Positions 23,196 to 31,116 are shown, numbered from the stretch's first letter. The stretch is 36,410 nt of DNA from JBCDIQ01 sp039024295 (GCA_039024295.1 JBCDIQ010000008.1:1-36410), one strand, 5' to 3'. The notes: generated by a model not told the origin, from the letters alone. Program-made: numbers and translations.

Positions 23196-23226
23196 AAAAC
23201 CACTCCAACTACTGGAGTGGTTTTTT
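23196..23226 (+). terminator. Rho-independent terminator at the end of the ribosomal block
   Basis: The arms AAAACCACTCC (23196-23206) and GGAGTGGTTTT (23214-23224) close a 7-nt loop, and the T-run extends to 23226. It lies 22 nt after the rplQ stop. The A-run at the other side could also serve the minus strand, where the YHYH gene ends at 23288. Confidence 0.9.
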
Positions 23227-23287
23227 ATGTTTAATCAAAATTACGACTAGGGGAAAGGAGCTGTTGTGAGGTCATTAACCCTCGCGG

Positions 23288-24664
23288 CTATTCATGAAGT
23301 ACGGTAATCTTCCGAGAAATGGTTTTTTTACCATCATGTGCAACTAATATATACTCTCCGTTGTAGAGCGTATCTGTTTCGATGTAGCTAAGGGTACTTC
23401 CAGGAGAAATTGAAGTAGACTTGATCAATTGTCCAGCCAAATCATAGAGCTTCACCTCTACCTGTTGAGTCCTCAGTCCAGGTAATTGAACCGCCACAAA
23501 CTCTGAACATGGATTAGGGTAAACGCGGACCGTAAGGTCAATTTGGCCTGGATTTACAGATAACACGGGGGAAAATACTGTGCAGGCTTCATCTACGCTT
23601 GGTACAAGCCTGTTTGCATATTCCCCATAAAAAGTGGGACCTATGACATATGGATAAGCAGAGTTCCAATTTTGATCAATAGTAGCAAAATAGGCATAGG
23701 TTCCATTCGGATATTCTGGGGTCACACAGAATCTGCCATTGTGCTCATCCAGGTAGTCCTCTTCTCCGGTATGGGCTATCCATTCATAGTCTTCTCGGAA
23801 GTACCCCAGGAAATAGGTTCCAGCTACGTCAGGTCCATCATCTACATCTGTTCCATCTGCATGGTGGGTACGTTGGGTGATATTTCGCAATTGATACCCG
23901 GATTTGATTCGGGTAATCCCTCCAGTGCCGTCATTATTCTTATATCCATATGCCCCATAAATGGGATAGCCATCGTAGGCAAAGCCGATTAGGGGAGAGT
24001 GCTGCGTAGAATCAATGGCGTATAGCCCATCAGCATCATATAGGTTGCAGATATTGGACACTTCCAGCAAATCCCACTTAAAGGCCGAAGGGTTCTGATG
24101 GTGGTGATAATTTCCCATGGCAGGGTGTGCCTTAGAGCAATCAAATCCAGCCATTTCTGCGAGCACTGCATCCCGATTCCAGTCCTGTACTTGGCCAGGA
24201 GGGCCTTGACAACGTGGATTTCCTGGTCCTCCACATAGACGATTATTGGCTGCATCCCACGCAACGCCATCTCGGAAATCAAATAGCGATACCCCATTGA
24301 TAAAAACACCAATTCTTCCGGGTGTGGTGGCAGTTGGTGCTCCAGTAGCAGGTTGGGGATTCAAGGGGATTTTAAAAATGGCATCCTGGTCTACCGCCAA
24401 CGAAGGGTTGCCATCTAAAAAAGGACCTGTTGGGTATGCAGGTATACCCTTGGTTTTGATGAATACGTTACTGGCGGAATAGCACACTTCCTGACAGTTG
24501 TAAAGGACTCCGTTGTCAATGGGAGTAGAGTTGCCGGATACATAATAGCTCCCCGTTTCAGTGGTATTCTGTAACCAATGAACGATAGCTGGGTCTGTGG
24601 TTTGTGCACTTAGCAATTGAGTCATAAGGATAAGTGCGACAGTAGAAAATATTCGTAACATCAT
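23288..24664 (-). CDS. YHYH-domain protein with T9SS sorting domain
   Basis: A 458-residue exported protein of unknown biochemical role. Residues 1-20 are a signal peptide. The YHYH domain (PF14240 type) spans about 95-350, with GNYHHHQNP at 185-191 and DGYPIYGAYGY near 231-241, plus several Cys (C57, C61, C144, C152, C176) that could form disulfides. Residues about 375-458 form a T9SS type A sorting domain, starting near LTVRVYPNPCSEF and ending RKITVLHE. It is the last gene of a three-gene unit, 42 nt after the di-heme peroxidase. The histidine cluster and partners suggest a metal-linked role, which is inference. Confidence 0.8.
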   Translation of the reverse strand: MMLRIFSTVALILMTQLLSAQTTDPAIVHWLQNTTETGSYYVSGNSTPIDNGVLYNCQEVCYSASNVFIKTKGIPAYPTGPFLDGNPSLAVDQDAIFKIPLNPQPATGAPTATTPGRIGVFINGVSLFDFRDGVAWDAANNRLCGGPGNPRCQGPPGQVQDWNRDAVLAEMAGFDCSKAHPAMGNYHHHQNPSAFKWDLLEVSNICNLYDADGLYAIDSTQHSPLIGFAYDGYPIYGAYGYKNNDGTGGITRIKSGYQLRNITQRTHHADGTDVDDGPDVAGTYFLGYFREDYEWIAHTGEEDYLDEHNGRFCVTPEYPNGTYAYFATIDQNWNSAYPYVIGPTFYGEYANRLVPSVDEACTVFSPVLSVNPGQIDLTVRVYPNPCSEFVAVQLPGLRTQQVEVKLYDLAGQLIKSTSISPGSTLSYIETDTLYNGEYILVAHDGKKTISRKITVLHE

Positions 24665-24706
24665 AAAGGAGGTTGAATGTTTATGGTTTATTTGACGCCA
24701 GCAGCA

Positions 24707-25744
24707 TTAAAATCCTTCGCTGGGTAATAGCAGGTTTCTGGGAAACTGGTAATCGCGGTTAAATACAAATGCTTTGTCATTCAGCGTTAGCAGGAATGCG
24801 ATGAGGTCAGTCTTTTCATTAGGAGTAAGCTGGATACCCTCGCGCAGCTGAGGAGCCAGATTAGCGGTGGCTTCTATTCCATCTGAATAGTGGCTAAGTA
24901 CTTGACGCAATTTCTTGAACCGGCCATCATGCATATAAGGAAAGGTATAACTGAGGTTGCGTAAAGAGGGAACCTTGAAGCTTAGGCTATCTTTAGGATG
25001 TTGGGTGATTTTCCACCTGCCGGGGTCATTTAAGAAAGTATCAATCGGAAGGCCATTGTTCATGAACTCGCCATTGGTAAATAGGGGTTCGGTATGGCAG
25101 GCGTTGCAGCGGGTCAGGAAAATAGCGTAGCCATTTTCTTCCTGGACACTGAAGGAAGCCTCTCCTCGCTTGACAGCATCATACCTGCTATTTGCAGAAA
25201 CAAGGGTGAGCTGAAATTGTGCAAGAGCTTTTAGTATGTGCTCGCCCGTAACAGCGCTATCACCATAGGCGTTCCTGAATAGGCCAGGATAGATCGCTTT
25301 TCGCTGTAGTTTTTTCACCACATGGGCAATGTCTTCTCCCATTTCACCCGGATGACTAATGGGAGCCAACGGTTGCATATCCAAGTGGGGTATGGCACCA
25401 TCCCACATAAAGGAGGAATTCCAGGCTAGGTTGAAGAGGGGCGGGGCGTTCCGGGTACCAATTGAATCATGGATACCGTGACTTAATTCGTGATCTGTGT
25501 GGGCAAATGAATTGTAGGGGGAATGACAGGAAGCACATGAGATGGAGCTATCTTTTGAAAGAATTGGGTCATAAAACAAAGCCCTGCCAAGGGTGATTTT
25601 TGCCTCCGAGAGCGGGTTATGGTCAAAGTTGTAATATGGCTTTGGGAAATACCCAGGGTAATCGAGCTGATACAAGTTGCCCACAAATGCCCCCGTCAGA
25701 AATAGCAGGACTGGAGTCCCGAGAAGTAATGTCCTGGTTTTCAT
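24707..25744 (-). CDS. MbnH-like di-heme cytochrome c peroxidase family protein
   Basis: A periplasmic protein of the bacterial di-heme peroxidase/MauG family, 345 residues. Residues 1-24 form an N-terminal hydrophobic export signal or anchor. Heme-binding motifs are CASCH (70-74) and CNACH (213-217). W114 in SFMWDG lies in the region between hemes, and YMHDGR (270-275) is the conserved segment near the second heme. In methanotrophs MbnH, of this family, oxidises a tryptophan of MbnP to kynurenine. The start overlaps the stop of the MbnP-like gene by 4 nt, so the two are coupled. An ordinary peroxide-detoxifying role is the alternative; the neighbour favours MbnH. Confidence 0.85.
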   Translation of the reverse strand: MKTRTLLLGTPVLLFLTGAFVGNLYQLDYPGYFPKPYYNFDHNPLSEAKITLGRALFYDPILSKDSSISCASCHSPYNSFAHTDHELSHGIHDSIGTRNAPPLFNLAWNSSFMWDGAIPHLDMQPLAPISHPGEMGEDIAHVVKKLQRKAIYPGLFRNAYGDSAVTGEHILKALAQFQLTLVSANSRYDAVKRGEASFSVQEENGYAIFLTRCNACHTEPLFTNGEFMNNGLPIDTFLNDPGRWKITQHPKDSLSFKVPSLRNLSYTFPYMHDGRFKKLRQVLSHYSDGIEATANLAPQLREGIQLTPNEKTDLIAFLLTLNDKAFVFNRDYQFPRNLLLPSEGF

Positions 25745-26427
25745 TTGACAATGGTAAATAAGTTCTCAAAACGTTTGGCAAACGCTACGGCCTGTGCACC
25801 AGGACTCATGATGTGGTTTGTCCCGCTTAATACCTCTGGGATCAAAAGACGAGCAAGTTCAACCTCAACATTGATGGAATTAGCGGAATCAATGGGGAGT
25901 GCGATTTTTTGTATCGTCTGGAAGGGAGTCTGATAGCCTCCAATATGATAGATAAATTCATTTTCCCTCGATTGGCACACCGGAGAAGTACCTTCCAGTT
26001 TGAAATTGATGTACCCGCTTTGCCAAGTCCAGTACATCCCATTAATCGGATCTAAATCACCTCCCATGGCCCCGGAAACATGGGTGAGGCTATCAATGCC
26101 CACATTAAACGTTAAGGTGTCGTATGATTGGTTCTTGGTTGTGGGGAGGTTAATGACCAGACTTTGAGATTCCTCCAAATTGATCAGATGATAATTTGAA
26201 GGAGATAAACCTTTAGGGGGCTCGTTAGCGATAAACTGGAAATTCGAGAGATAGAATTTGAGGGCAGTTATTTGAGTAGTGTCATTCTTTGGCTTGCTCG
26301 TCTCTTCTGCCAATGAAATCCGTTCTCCATTAAAAACGGGAACTAGGGTAATGGTGATAGAATCAGATTCCTGTCCTAAGGTCAGGTTTATCCAGAAGAG
26401 AAAGGGGAATAGAAAAAGCACTTTCAT
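25741..26427 (-). CDS. MbnP-like copper-binding-type protein
   Basis: A 228-residue secreted protein with signal peptide (about 1-18, ending LTLG). It shows the MbnP family pattern: ALKFYLSNFQF near 55-65, FNVGIDSLTHVSGAMGGDLDP (107-127), then GMYWTWQSGYINFKLEG (130-146) with W133 and W135. FIYHIGGYQTPF follows at 158-169. In methanobactin operons MbnP binds copper after MbnH converts a Trp to kynurenine. The ATGA overlap with the MbnH-like gene supports the pairing. No methanobactin precursor or transporter genes are in view. The 89-bp gap upstream holds no clear promoter match. Confidence 0.8.
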   Translation of the reverse strand: MKVLFLFPFLFWINLTLGQESDSITITLVPVFNGERISLAEETSKPKNDTTQITALKFYLSNFQFIANEPPKGLSPSNYHLINLEESQSLVINLPTTKNQSYDTLTFNVGIDSLTHVSGAMGGDLDPINGMYWTWQSGYINFKLEGTSPVCQSRENEFIYHIGGYQTPFQTIQKIALPIDSANSINVEVELARLLIPEVLSGTNHIMSPGAQAVAFAKRFENLFTIVK

Positions 26428-26516
26428 ATGAAGCTTTTTCTATTTGACGATTAATCTTTCATTTTCCTTCGGAGAAAAAGGTGATTTTTACAAAGAGAAA
26501 GAAAATGTATGTAGCC

Positions 26517-26930
26517 TTACACTACTTCCGCATCAGAAGACCGTGCTTCTGCGCGGGTAAGCAGGCGAATGGCCAGCCAGCTAAACAGCCAGATTCCGGC
26601 ATAATTTGCTGCTAAATCCGAAAAGGTGAAGCTTCTGATGGGAATAAAAATTTGGCTAAATTCATCTATAGTGACCAAAATACTGAGTATGGTAGCTGCC
26701 TTCCACAACTTCCATTTACCTATTTGAATGACCTTATTCCCTACACTCATTGTTACCAGGAATCCCAAAAGTCCCATGAATACAAAATGCATGGTTTTGT
26801 CTCTTCCCGGAATGTAGGGTAAGTACTGAAAGATGACAAACTCTGGATAAAGGCTGGCCATCAAGGTAAGAGAGGTGACCACGCATATGATCAAAACAGC
26901 AAGAAAGTGTCGGAGGAAGCGGTAGTTCAT
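26517..26930 (-). CDS. VanZ-like membrane protein
   Basis: A small inner-membrane protein of the VanZ family, whose members are linked to glycopeptide tolerance or envelope functions but mostly have no known role. I chose the ATG at 26928-26930 (137 residues, MNYRFLRHFLAVLIICVV). A longer frame from 26996 exists, but its first codons overlap the T-run of a minus-strand terminator. About four membrane segments are visible. Family markers are GRDKTMHFVFMGLLGFL, DEFSQIFIPIRSFTFSDLAANYAGIWLF. The tail is charged (LLTRAEARSSDAEVV). Confidence 0.75.
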   Translation of the reverse strand: MNYRFLRHFLAVLIICVVTSLTLMASLYPEFVIFQYLPYIPGRDKTMHFVFMGLLGFLVTMSVGNKVIQIGKWKLWKAATILSILVTIDEFSQIFIPIRSFTFSDLAANYAGIWLFSWLAIRLLTRAEARSSDAEVV

Positions 26931-26994
26931 GATTGAGCTACGGAGAGAGGCACCCCAAGTTGTAGTGGTCAGAGATAAATTATTCGATTTGTGC

Positions 26995-27029
26995 AAAAAA
27001 AGCAGGCCGTCCCATGCCTGAGACGACCT
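26995..27029 (-). terminator. Minus-strand intrinsic terminator upstream of the VanZ-like gene
   Basis: On the minus strand AGGTCGTC (27029-27022) pairs with GACGGCCT (27011-27004), including one G-U pair, around a 10-nt loop. GC and seven T follow (27001-26995). A competing 5-bp stem CAGGC/GCCTG can also form before the same T-run. It ends transcripts that come from somewhere between here and hutU, which has its own terminator at 27113-27154. Confidence 0.6.
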
Positions 27030-27039
27030 AACAGCATGC

Positions 27040-27058
27040 GTGATACACGTGGTATCAC
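27040..27058. promoter_or_regulatory. Perfect 7-bp-arm palindrome, operator-like
   Basis: GTGATAC-ACGTG-GTATCAC is a perfect inverted repeat with a 5-bp centre that contains CACGTG-like symmetry. A partial copy, GGTATCA, recurs at about 27087. It lies between the two minus-strand terminators and could be a dimeric regulator site or an RNA hairpin. No regulator gene can be tied to it. Confidence 0.35.
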
Positions 27059-27112
27059 ACTATAAAGAACTGAACTTTTTTGCATCGGTATCATATTAAC
27101 AACTTGAAGAAG

Positions 27113-27154
27113 AAAAGGTTATGAAAAGCGGATTTCCCCTTCCCATAACCTTTT
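27113..27154 (-). terminator. Terminator after hutU
   Basis: The arms AAAAGGTTATG (27113-27123) and CATAACCTTTT (27144-27154) form a long perfect stem around 20 nt. On the minus strand it is followed by a T-rich run (TTTTCTTCTTC), and it begins 18 nt after the hutU stop. The plus strand also carries T after the stem, so it could work both ways. Confidence 0.75.
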
Positions 27155-27172
27155 TTATATGAAATGACAGAC

Positions 27173-28849
27173 TCAGCCTTGTAGGCGGTCTTTTAAATCC
27201 AATCGGTGGGTACGTGCCGTATCTTTAGCGATATCATAGCCCGCGTCTGCATGCCGAATCACCCCCATGGCAGGATCATTGTGGAGTACGCGTCTAAGTC
27301 GCTTGTGCGCAGCTTCGGTCCCATCGGCCACAATTACCTGACCCGCATGGATAGAGTATCCCATTCCCACACCTCCTCCGTGGTGTACAGACACCCAACT
27401 GGCCCCTCCGGCGGTATTGATGAGCGCATTCAAAATTGGCCAGTCTGCAACGGCATCAGAGCCATCTAGCATAGCTTCTGTCTCACGGTTAGGAGAGGCC
27501 ACAGAGCCAGTATCGAGGTGATCACGTCCAATGACGATGGGGGCTTTAACCTTTTCTTGCCGTACCAATTCATTGAAAGCTAAACCCGCTTTTTCCCGTT
27601 CGCCTTGGCGCAGCCAGCATATCCGGGCAGGAAGTCCCTGAAAGGCAATTTTTTCCTGGGCCATCTTGATCCAACGGGCCAGTGCTTTGTCTTCGGGGAA
27701 TAATTTAAGAATGAGTCGATCAGTTTCGTAGATATCCTCAGGATCACCACTCAATGCTGCCCATCGGAAGGGTCCTTTCCCCTCACAGAACAATGGACGA
27801 ATATAGGCTGGCACAAAACCAGGGAAATCAAATGCATGTTTTACCTTGCGTTTGTCCTTGGCTTGTCCCCTGAGGTTATTGCCGTAATCAAACACAATGG
27901 TACCCCGCTTTTGAAGGGCTAGCATCAATTCAATATGATGTGCCATGGTGTCAAGGCTCAGTTCGGTGTAACGCGCTGGATTCTCTTTTCTAAGGACATT
28001 TGCTTGTGCAGCATCCATGCCTTCAGGGAAATACCCGATCAGTTCATCATGCGCAGATGTCTGGTCGGTAAGGGTATCTACCTGGATATTTCGCTCAATA
28101 AGCCTTGACAGCAAATCTACGGCATTGGCATGGACCCCAATAGAAAGGGCTTCCTGTTTCTCTCTTGCTTCCAATGCACGGTCAATGGCAGCGTCCAGGT
28201 CCTCAAACATGAGGTCGAGGTAACGCGTCTCAATGCGTCGTTCAATGCGCCACTTTTCAATTTCTGCAATCAGGGCTACCCCTTCGTTCATGGTAATGGC
28301 AAGCGGCTGCGCGCCTCCCATTCCACCGAGTCCGGCAGTTACATTCAATTTGCCCTTCAGGGTCCCATCAAAATGCTTTTTCGCTAGTGCAGCATAGGTT
28401 TCATAGGTCCCTTGAATAATGCCTTGTGTACCGATGTAAATCCAGGAGCCAGCCGTCATTTGACCATACATCATCAACCCTTTTTGCTCCAATTCCCTGA
28501 AGTGGCCCCAATTGGCCCAGTTGGGAACCAGCAAAGAGTTGGCAATGAGTACCCGCGGGGCATCAGGATGGGTAGGTAATATCCCAACTGGCTTTCCAGA
28601 TTGCACCAGCAAGGTCTCATCCTCCTCTAACTCGCAGAGGGCTTTCAGGATGAGTTGGAGAGATTCATGGTTGCGAGCTGCTTTTCCAGTACCCCCATAA
28701 ACTACCAGGTCTTCAGGCCGTTCTGCCACATCTGGGTGAAGGTTATTTAGGAGCATCCGATACGCGGCTTCCTGTACCCAGCCCTTACAGGTAAGGGTGT
28801 TGCCAGTAGGTAAAATCGGGATGGCTGTCGAAACAGTAGAATTTGACAT
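27173..28849 (-). CDS. hutU: Urocanate hydratase
   Basis: HutU is the cytosolic NAD-dependent enzyme that converts urocanate to imidazolone propionate, the second step of histidine breakdown. I chose the ATG at 28847-28849 (558 residues, MSNSTVSTAIPILPTGN), which gives the normal length. A frame from 28906 would add 19 residues that overlap the terminator region of the gene upstream. Hallmarks are VYGGTGKAARN, LLVPNWANWGHFRELEQKGL, MYGQMTAGSWIYIGTQGI, NVTAGLGGMGGAQPLA and EGKGPFRWAALSGDPEDI. The other hut genes (hutH, hutI, hutG) are not in the window, so the pathway is split or lies elsewhere. Confidence 0.96.
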   Translation of the reverse strand: MSNSTVSTAIPILPTGNTLTCKGWVQEAAYRMLLNNLHPDVAERPEDLVVYGGTGKAARNHESLQLILKALCELEEDETLLVQSGKPVGILPTHPDAPRVLIANSLLVPNWANWGHFRELEQKGLMMYGQMTAGSWIYIGTQGIIQGTYETYAALAKKHFDGTLKGKLNVTAGLGGMGGAQPLAITMNEGVALIAEIEKWRIERRIETRYLDLMFEDLDAAIDRALEAREKQEALSIGVHANAVDLLSRLIERNIQVDTLTDQTSAHDELIGYFPEGMDAAQANVLRKENPARYTELSLDTMAHHIELMLALQKRGTIVFDYGNNLRGQAKDKRKVKHAFDFPGFVPAYIRPLFCEGKGPFRWAALSGDPEDIYETDRLILKLFPEDKALARWIKMAQEKIAFQGLPARICWLRQGEREKAGLAFNELVRQEKVKAPIVIGRDHLDTGSVASPNRETEAMLDGSDAVADWPILNALINTAGGASWVSVHHGGGVGMGYSIHAGQVIVADGTEAAHKRLRRVLHNDPAMGVIRHADAGYDIAKDTARTHRLDLKDRLQG

Positions 28850-28885
28850 AGGATGTTGTTTTTGTAAACGCGTTGCTCCGAAAGG

Positions 28886-28920
28886 TACAAAAAAGAGAAA
28901 TCCCATTCATGGGAATGGGA
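28886..28920 (-). terminator. Terminator after the TetR-type gene
   Basis: The perfect arms TCCCATTC (28901-28908) and GAATGGGA (28913-28920) close a 4-nt loop. On the minus strand TTTCTCTTTTTT follows. It starts 31 nt after the TetR stop and separates that gene from hutU. Confidence 0.75.
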
Positions 28921-28951
28921 TAAAAGTAAGATACATAGCTGGTAACAGAAA

Positions 28952-29551
28952 TTACGCTTGAGCATTTTTCAAACCCATCACAAAGCGTGTCAGTGATCTG
29001 CGGAGATAAGCTTCATTTTGGTCGCGTGCCTGTAAAAACTGGCCGCTCATGGTAACAGAGATAAAGCCGTGGACCAAAGCCCACCAGTGGAAGAACACTT
29101 CCTCTTGAAGTTCAGGATCACTTACAAATCCTTGGAGTAACATACTGACAGGCTGTGCAGCCCGTTTGATTTCTCTGGTGGTAGATTCTCCATCACAAAA
29201 TACCCCTTCCAGGTTGAACATAACCTGGTAGAGCTCACGGTATTCATAGGAAAATTGCCAATAAGCCAGCGAAATATTGATGATGACCAGTTCGGGTTCA
29301 TGGGCCGTATGTTGGGCGTCTGCGATTTTTCTGCGGAGGATCTTAAACCCATCAGCTTGCAAGGTCTGAAGCACTTCCGCCTTTCCATCAAAATGCTGGT
29401 AGATGATGCCGGTGCTGTATTCTATTCGGCTGGCAATTCGACGAACAGAAACTGTTTGCCAGCCGGTTTCCAGGGCAATCTGACGAGCTGCGTTTAATAT
29501 ACTGGCCCTAACAGATTTGTTGTGGCGTGCTTTTCTTTCGGCAATTCCCAT
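28952..29551 (-). CDS. TetR/AcrR-family transcriptional regulator
   Basis: A 199-residue ligand-responsive repressor of the TetR type. Residues about 14-60 hold the helix-turn-helix: RASILNAARQIALETGW, then VSVRRIASRIEYSTGIIYQHFDGKAEVLQ, which fits the family well. The C-terminal half (FFHWWALVHGFISVTMSG near 155-172) resembles the WHG-type ligand domain found in many Bacteroidota regulators. Its target is unknown. A strong palindrome covers its own start codon, so self-repression is likely. Terminators at both ends make it a single-gene unit, so it cannot be tied to hutU by transcription. Confidence 0.9.
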   Translation of the reverse strand: MGIAERKARHNKSVRASILNAARQIALETGWQTVSVRRIASRIEYSTGIIYQHFDGKAEVLQTLQADGFKILRRKIADAQHTAHEPELVIINISLAYWQFSYEYRELYQVMFNLEGVFCDGESTTREIKRAAQPVSMLLQGFVSDPELQEEVFFHWWALVHGFISVTMSGQFLQARDQNEAYLRRSLTRFVMGLKNAQA

Positions 29552-29577
29552 AATTTAGCAGTAATTGGCTAATTATG
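29549..29577. promoter_or_regulatory. Operator-like inverted repeat over the TetR start codon
   Basis: CATAATTTAGC (29549-29559), 8 bp, then GCTAATTATG (29568-29577) is an inverted repeat matched over 10 bp apart from one inserted T. Its left end contains the start codon of the TetR gene (minus strand). Dimeric TetR proteins bind palindromes of this size and commonly repress themselves, so this is a good operator candidate. No second copy was noticed in the window. Confidence 0.5.
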
Positions 29578-29589
29578 TTAGAAATATAA

Positions 29590-29617
29590 TAAAAAAGCCA
29601 CCATCGGGCTATTTTTT
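29590..29617 (-). terminator. Terminator after the L,D-transpeptidase gene
   Basis: On the minus strand an A-rich run and AGCC (29610-29607) pair with GGCT (29599-29596) and a T-run (29595-29591), around a 7-nt loop. The A/T runs extend the stem. It lies 11 nt after the stop at 29628 and before the TetR promoter region. Confidence 0.6.
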
Positions 29618-29627
29618 GCCGAAAAAA

Positions 29628-30350
29628 TTAGGGGATTTGGGGCAGGTCGTAATCTTCTATGAAAAGAGCTAGCTGCGATTTCGGTACCTGAACTAAAAAG
29701 GGGCCTGCACGCGGCTTAAGCCAACGAATTAGGTGTTCGAGGTTTTTCAGAGAAAGGGCTGTGCAACCAGCAGTAGGCCTTGAAGCAGCCCTCCATCCAT
29801 GAAAAAAGATACAAGAGCCGGCTTGTGCTTCCTGGTCAGGATTGTGGTGAACAAAGATCCCCCAATGGTACAAACTATCTGTCCGAAGCATAAGGTCAGT
29901 GCTGTTCCAGTCTCGATAAGGGGTTTGCTCGTTTACCAGCCGGTTGTAATAGGCAGAGCCCGTATCCTCAATACACTGGGTGGTCGAGTCTATCGGGGTA
30001 TACCGAAAAGAGATTTCTGGAGAAGGGGAACGTCCAAAGGCGGGTCCAAGGCTGAAACATCCTGCAGGAGATGTTCCATCTCCCTCTTCCTTCTTTGGGC
30101 CATCCAGCTTGCGGAAATCTTCTAATCCATTTCCCCAAGCCAATCCACTTTTCCCAACCACCACCGGCCAGGAAGGACCAACCTGCCGCCAAGGGCTGGC
30201 TTCAGACAAGCGTTGGAAACGAAATAGATGTCCAGTTTGGGAATCCCAACTGTCGGTTACTACGAGAATTACTTGTTTGGATGGAGGAGATTGGGCAAAG
30301 GAGGTAAATACAATCCCCAGGAGGAGGTAAAAAAGGCAATCCCTTTTCAT
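29628..30350 (-). CDS. YkuD-type L,D-transpeptidase family protein
   Basis: A secreted enzyme-type protein that would form or edit 3-3 crosslinks or lipoprotein links in peptidoglycan. I chose the ATG at 30348-30350 (240 residues, MKRDCLFYLLLGIVFTSFAQS), which begins a clear signal peptide; an ATG at 30368 would only add six residues and overlap the gene before. The catalytic region has HWGIFVHHN, GSCIFFHGW and PTAGCTALS, with the nucleophile Cys in the last motif, as in the COG3786 group. The start lies 4 nt after the response regulator stop, so the two form an operon. Activity on peptidoglycan is inferred from family. Confidence 0.85.
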   Translation of the reverse strand: MKRDCLFYLLLGIVFTSFAQSPPSKQVILVVTDSWDSQTGHLFRFQRLSEASPWRQVGPSWPVVVGKSGLAWGNGLEDFRKLDGPKKEEGDGTSPAGCFSLGPAFGRSPSPEISFRYTPIDSTTQCIEDTGSAYYNRLVNEQTPYRDWNSTDLMLRTDSLYHWGIFVHHNPDQEAQAGSCIFFHGWRAASRPTAGCTALSLKNLEHLIRWLKPRAGPFLVQVPKSQLALFIEDYDLPQIP

Positions 30351-30354
30351 AGCG

Positions 30355-31020
30355 TTAAGATAGGCCATCTACAATGCCGTGGCTAAATGCATAGCGCGCC
30401 AGGCCTACCGAATTTCGTACCCCAATTTTCCGCATCATATTTTTCCTGTGGGTCTCGACAGTTCGCCTGCTAATGCCCAAGACATTGGCCACTTCCTCAT
30501 TTGACATCTCCTGCGCAATGTGGCGGAGAATTTCGGTTTCCCGCTCGGTGAGGTAAACGAGGTCTTCCTCGGTGCTTAATTTTTGGGTCCGTGTGACCAA
30601 AATTTCGCCAACACTTTGGCTGAGGAATGTTTTTCCTTTTATCGCTACGGTTTTTACCGCCTCTGCAAGTTCTTCCTTGCTAGAATCTTTCAATACGTAC
30701 CCCGAAGCCCCTGCTTGCATCATCTCCTGGATAAGGGCTTTTCTGCGATTCATCGAAAGGATAATCACCCGAATATCCGAATGGATTTTTACAATGCTAC
30801 GGGTGAGTTCCATGCCATTGGTTTGGGGCATGCTCATGTCTGTGATCACCAAATCAACCGCGTGATCTGACAGAAATTCGAGGGCCTCTTCTCCATTAGT
30901 AGCTTGACCCTCAACACGTATCTTAGGGTCTTTTTCCAAAATAGCCTGTACGCCATCCAGGACAATCTGATGGTCATCTACCAAAAGGACTCGGACAAAA
31001 AAATCTGGGGATTCTTCCAC
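30355..31020 (-). CDS. NarL/LuxR-type two-component response regulator
   Basis: A 221-residue DNA-binding regulator. The receiver domain (about 8-125) has the acidic pair D15-D16, the phosphoacceptor D61 in LVITDMSMP, and K111 in YVLKDSS, so phosphorylation is expected. The output domain (about 150-215) is a LuxR helix-turn-helix: LTERETEILRHIAQEMSNEEVANVLGISRRTVETHRKNMMRKIG. No sensor kinase gene is in the window, so it is an orphan by position. The next gene, 4 nt away, is an L,D-transpeptidase, so it may act on cell wall stress. Confidence 0.95.
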   Translation of the reverse strand: MEESPDFFVRVLLVDDHQIVLDGVQAILEKDPKIRVEGQATNGEEALEFLSDHAVDLVITDMSMPQTNGMELTRSIVKIHSDIRVIILSMNRRKALIQEMMQAGASGYVLKDSSKEELAEAVKTVAIKGKTFLSQSVGEILVTRTQKLSTEEDLVYLTERETEILRHIAQEMSNEEVANVLGISRRTVETHRKNMMRKIGVRNSVGLARYAFSHGIVDGLS

Positions 31021-31072
31021 AACGATCGGTGATATTTTGGAACTTTTATTTCCTCAAAAAAATTTTGAAGAT

Positions 31073-31104
31073 TGAAGATAGAACTTTGGCAATAATTAAA
31101 CAAA
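31073..31104 (-). promoter_or_regulatory. Probable promoter of the response regulator operon
   Basis: On the minus strand TTTG (31104-31101), a 20-bp gap and TATCTTCA (31080-31073) fit the Bacteroidota form TTTG / TAnnTTTG with two mismatches in the second box. The spacing equals that of the rpsL promoters. An A/T palindrome, TCAAAAAAATTTTGA (31054-31068), lies just downstream and could be a regulator site. Confidence 0.4.
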
Positions 31105-31116
31105 TAGATGAATTTA

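Noticed and set aside
26428..26516. Methanobactin-type precursor peptide gene upstream of the MbnP-like gene
   Set aside because: The minus strand has only a 3-codon frame (ATG AAA GAT TAA) and no Cys-rich peptide, so there is no sign of a methanobactin precursor.
26931..26996. Upstream start for the VanZ-like gene
   Set aside because: The codons from 26996 overlap the T-run of a terminator and add a stretch without family resemblance or hydrophobicity.
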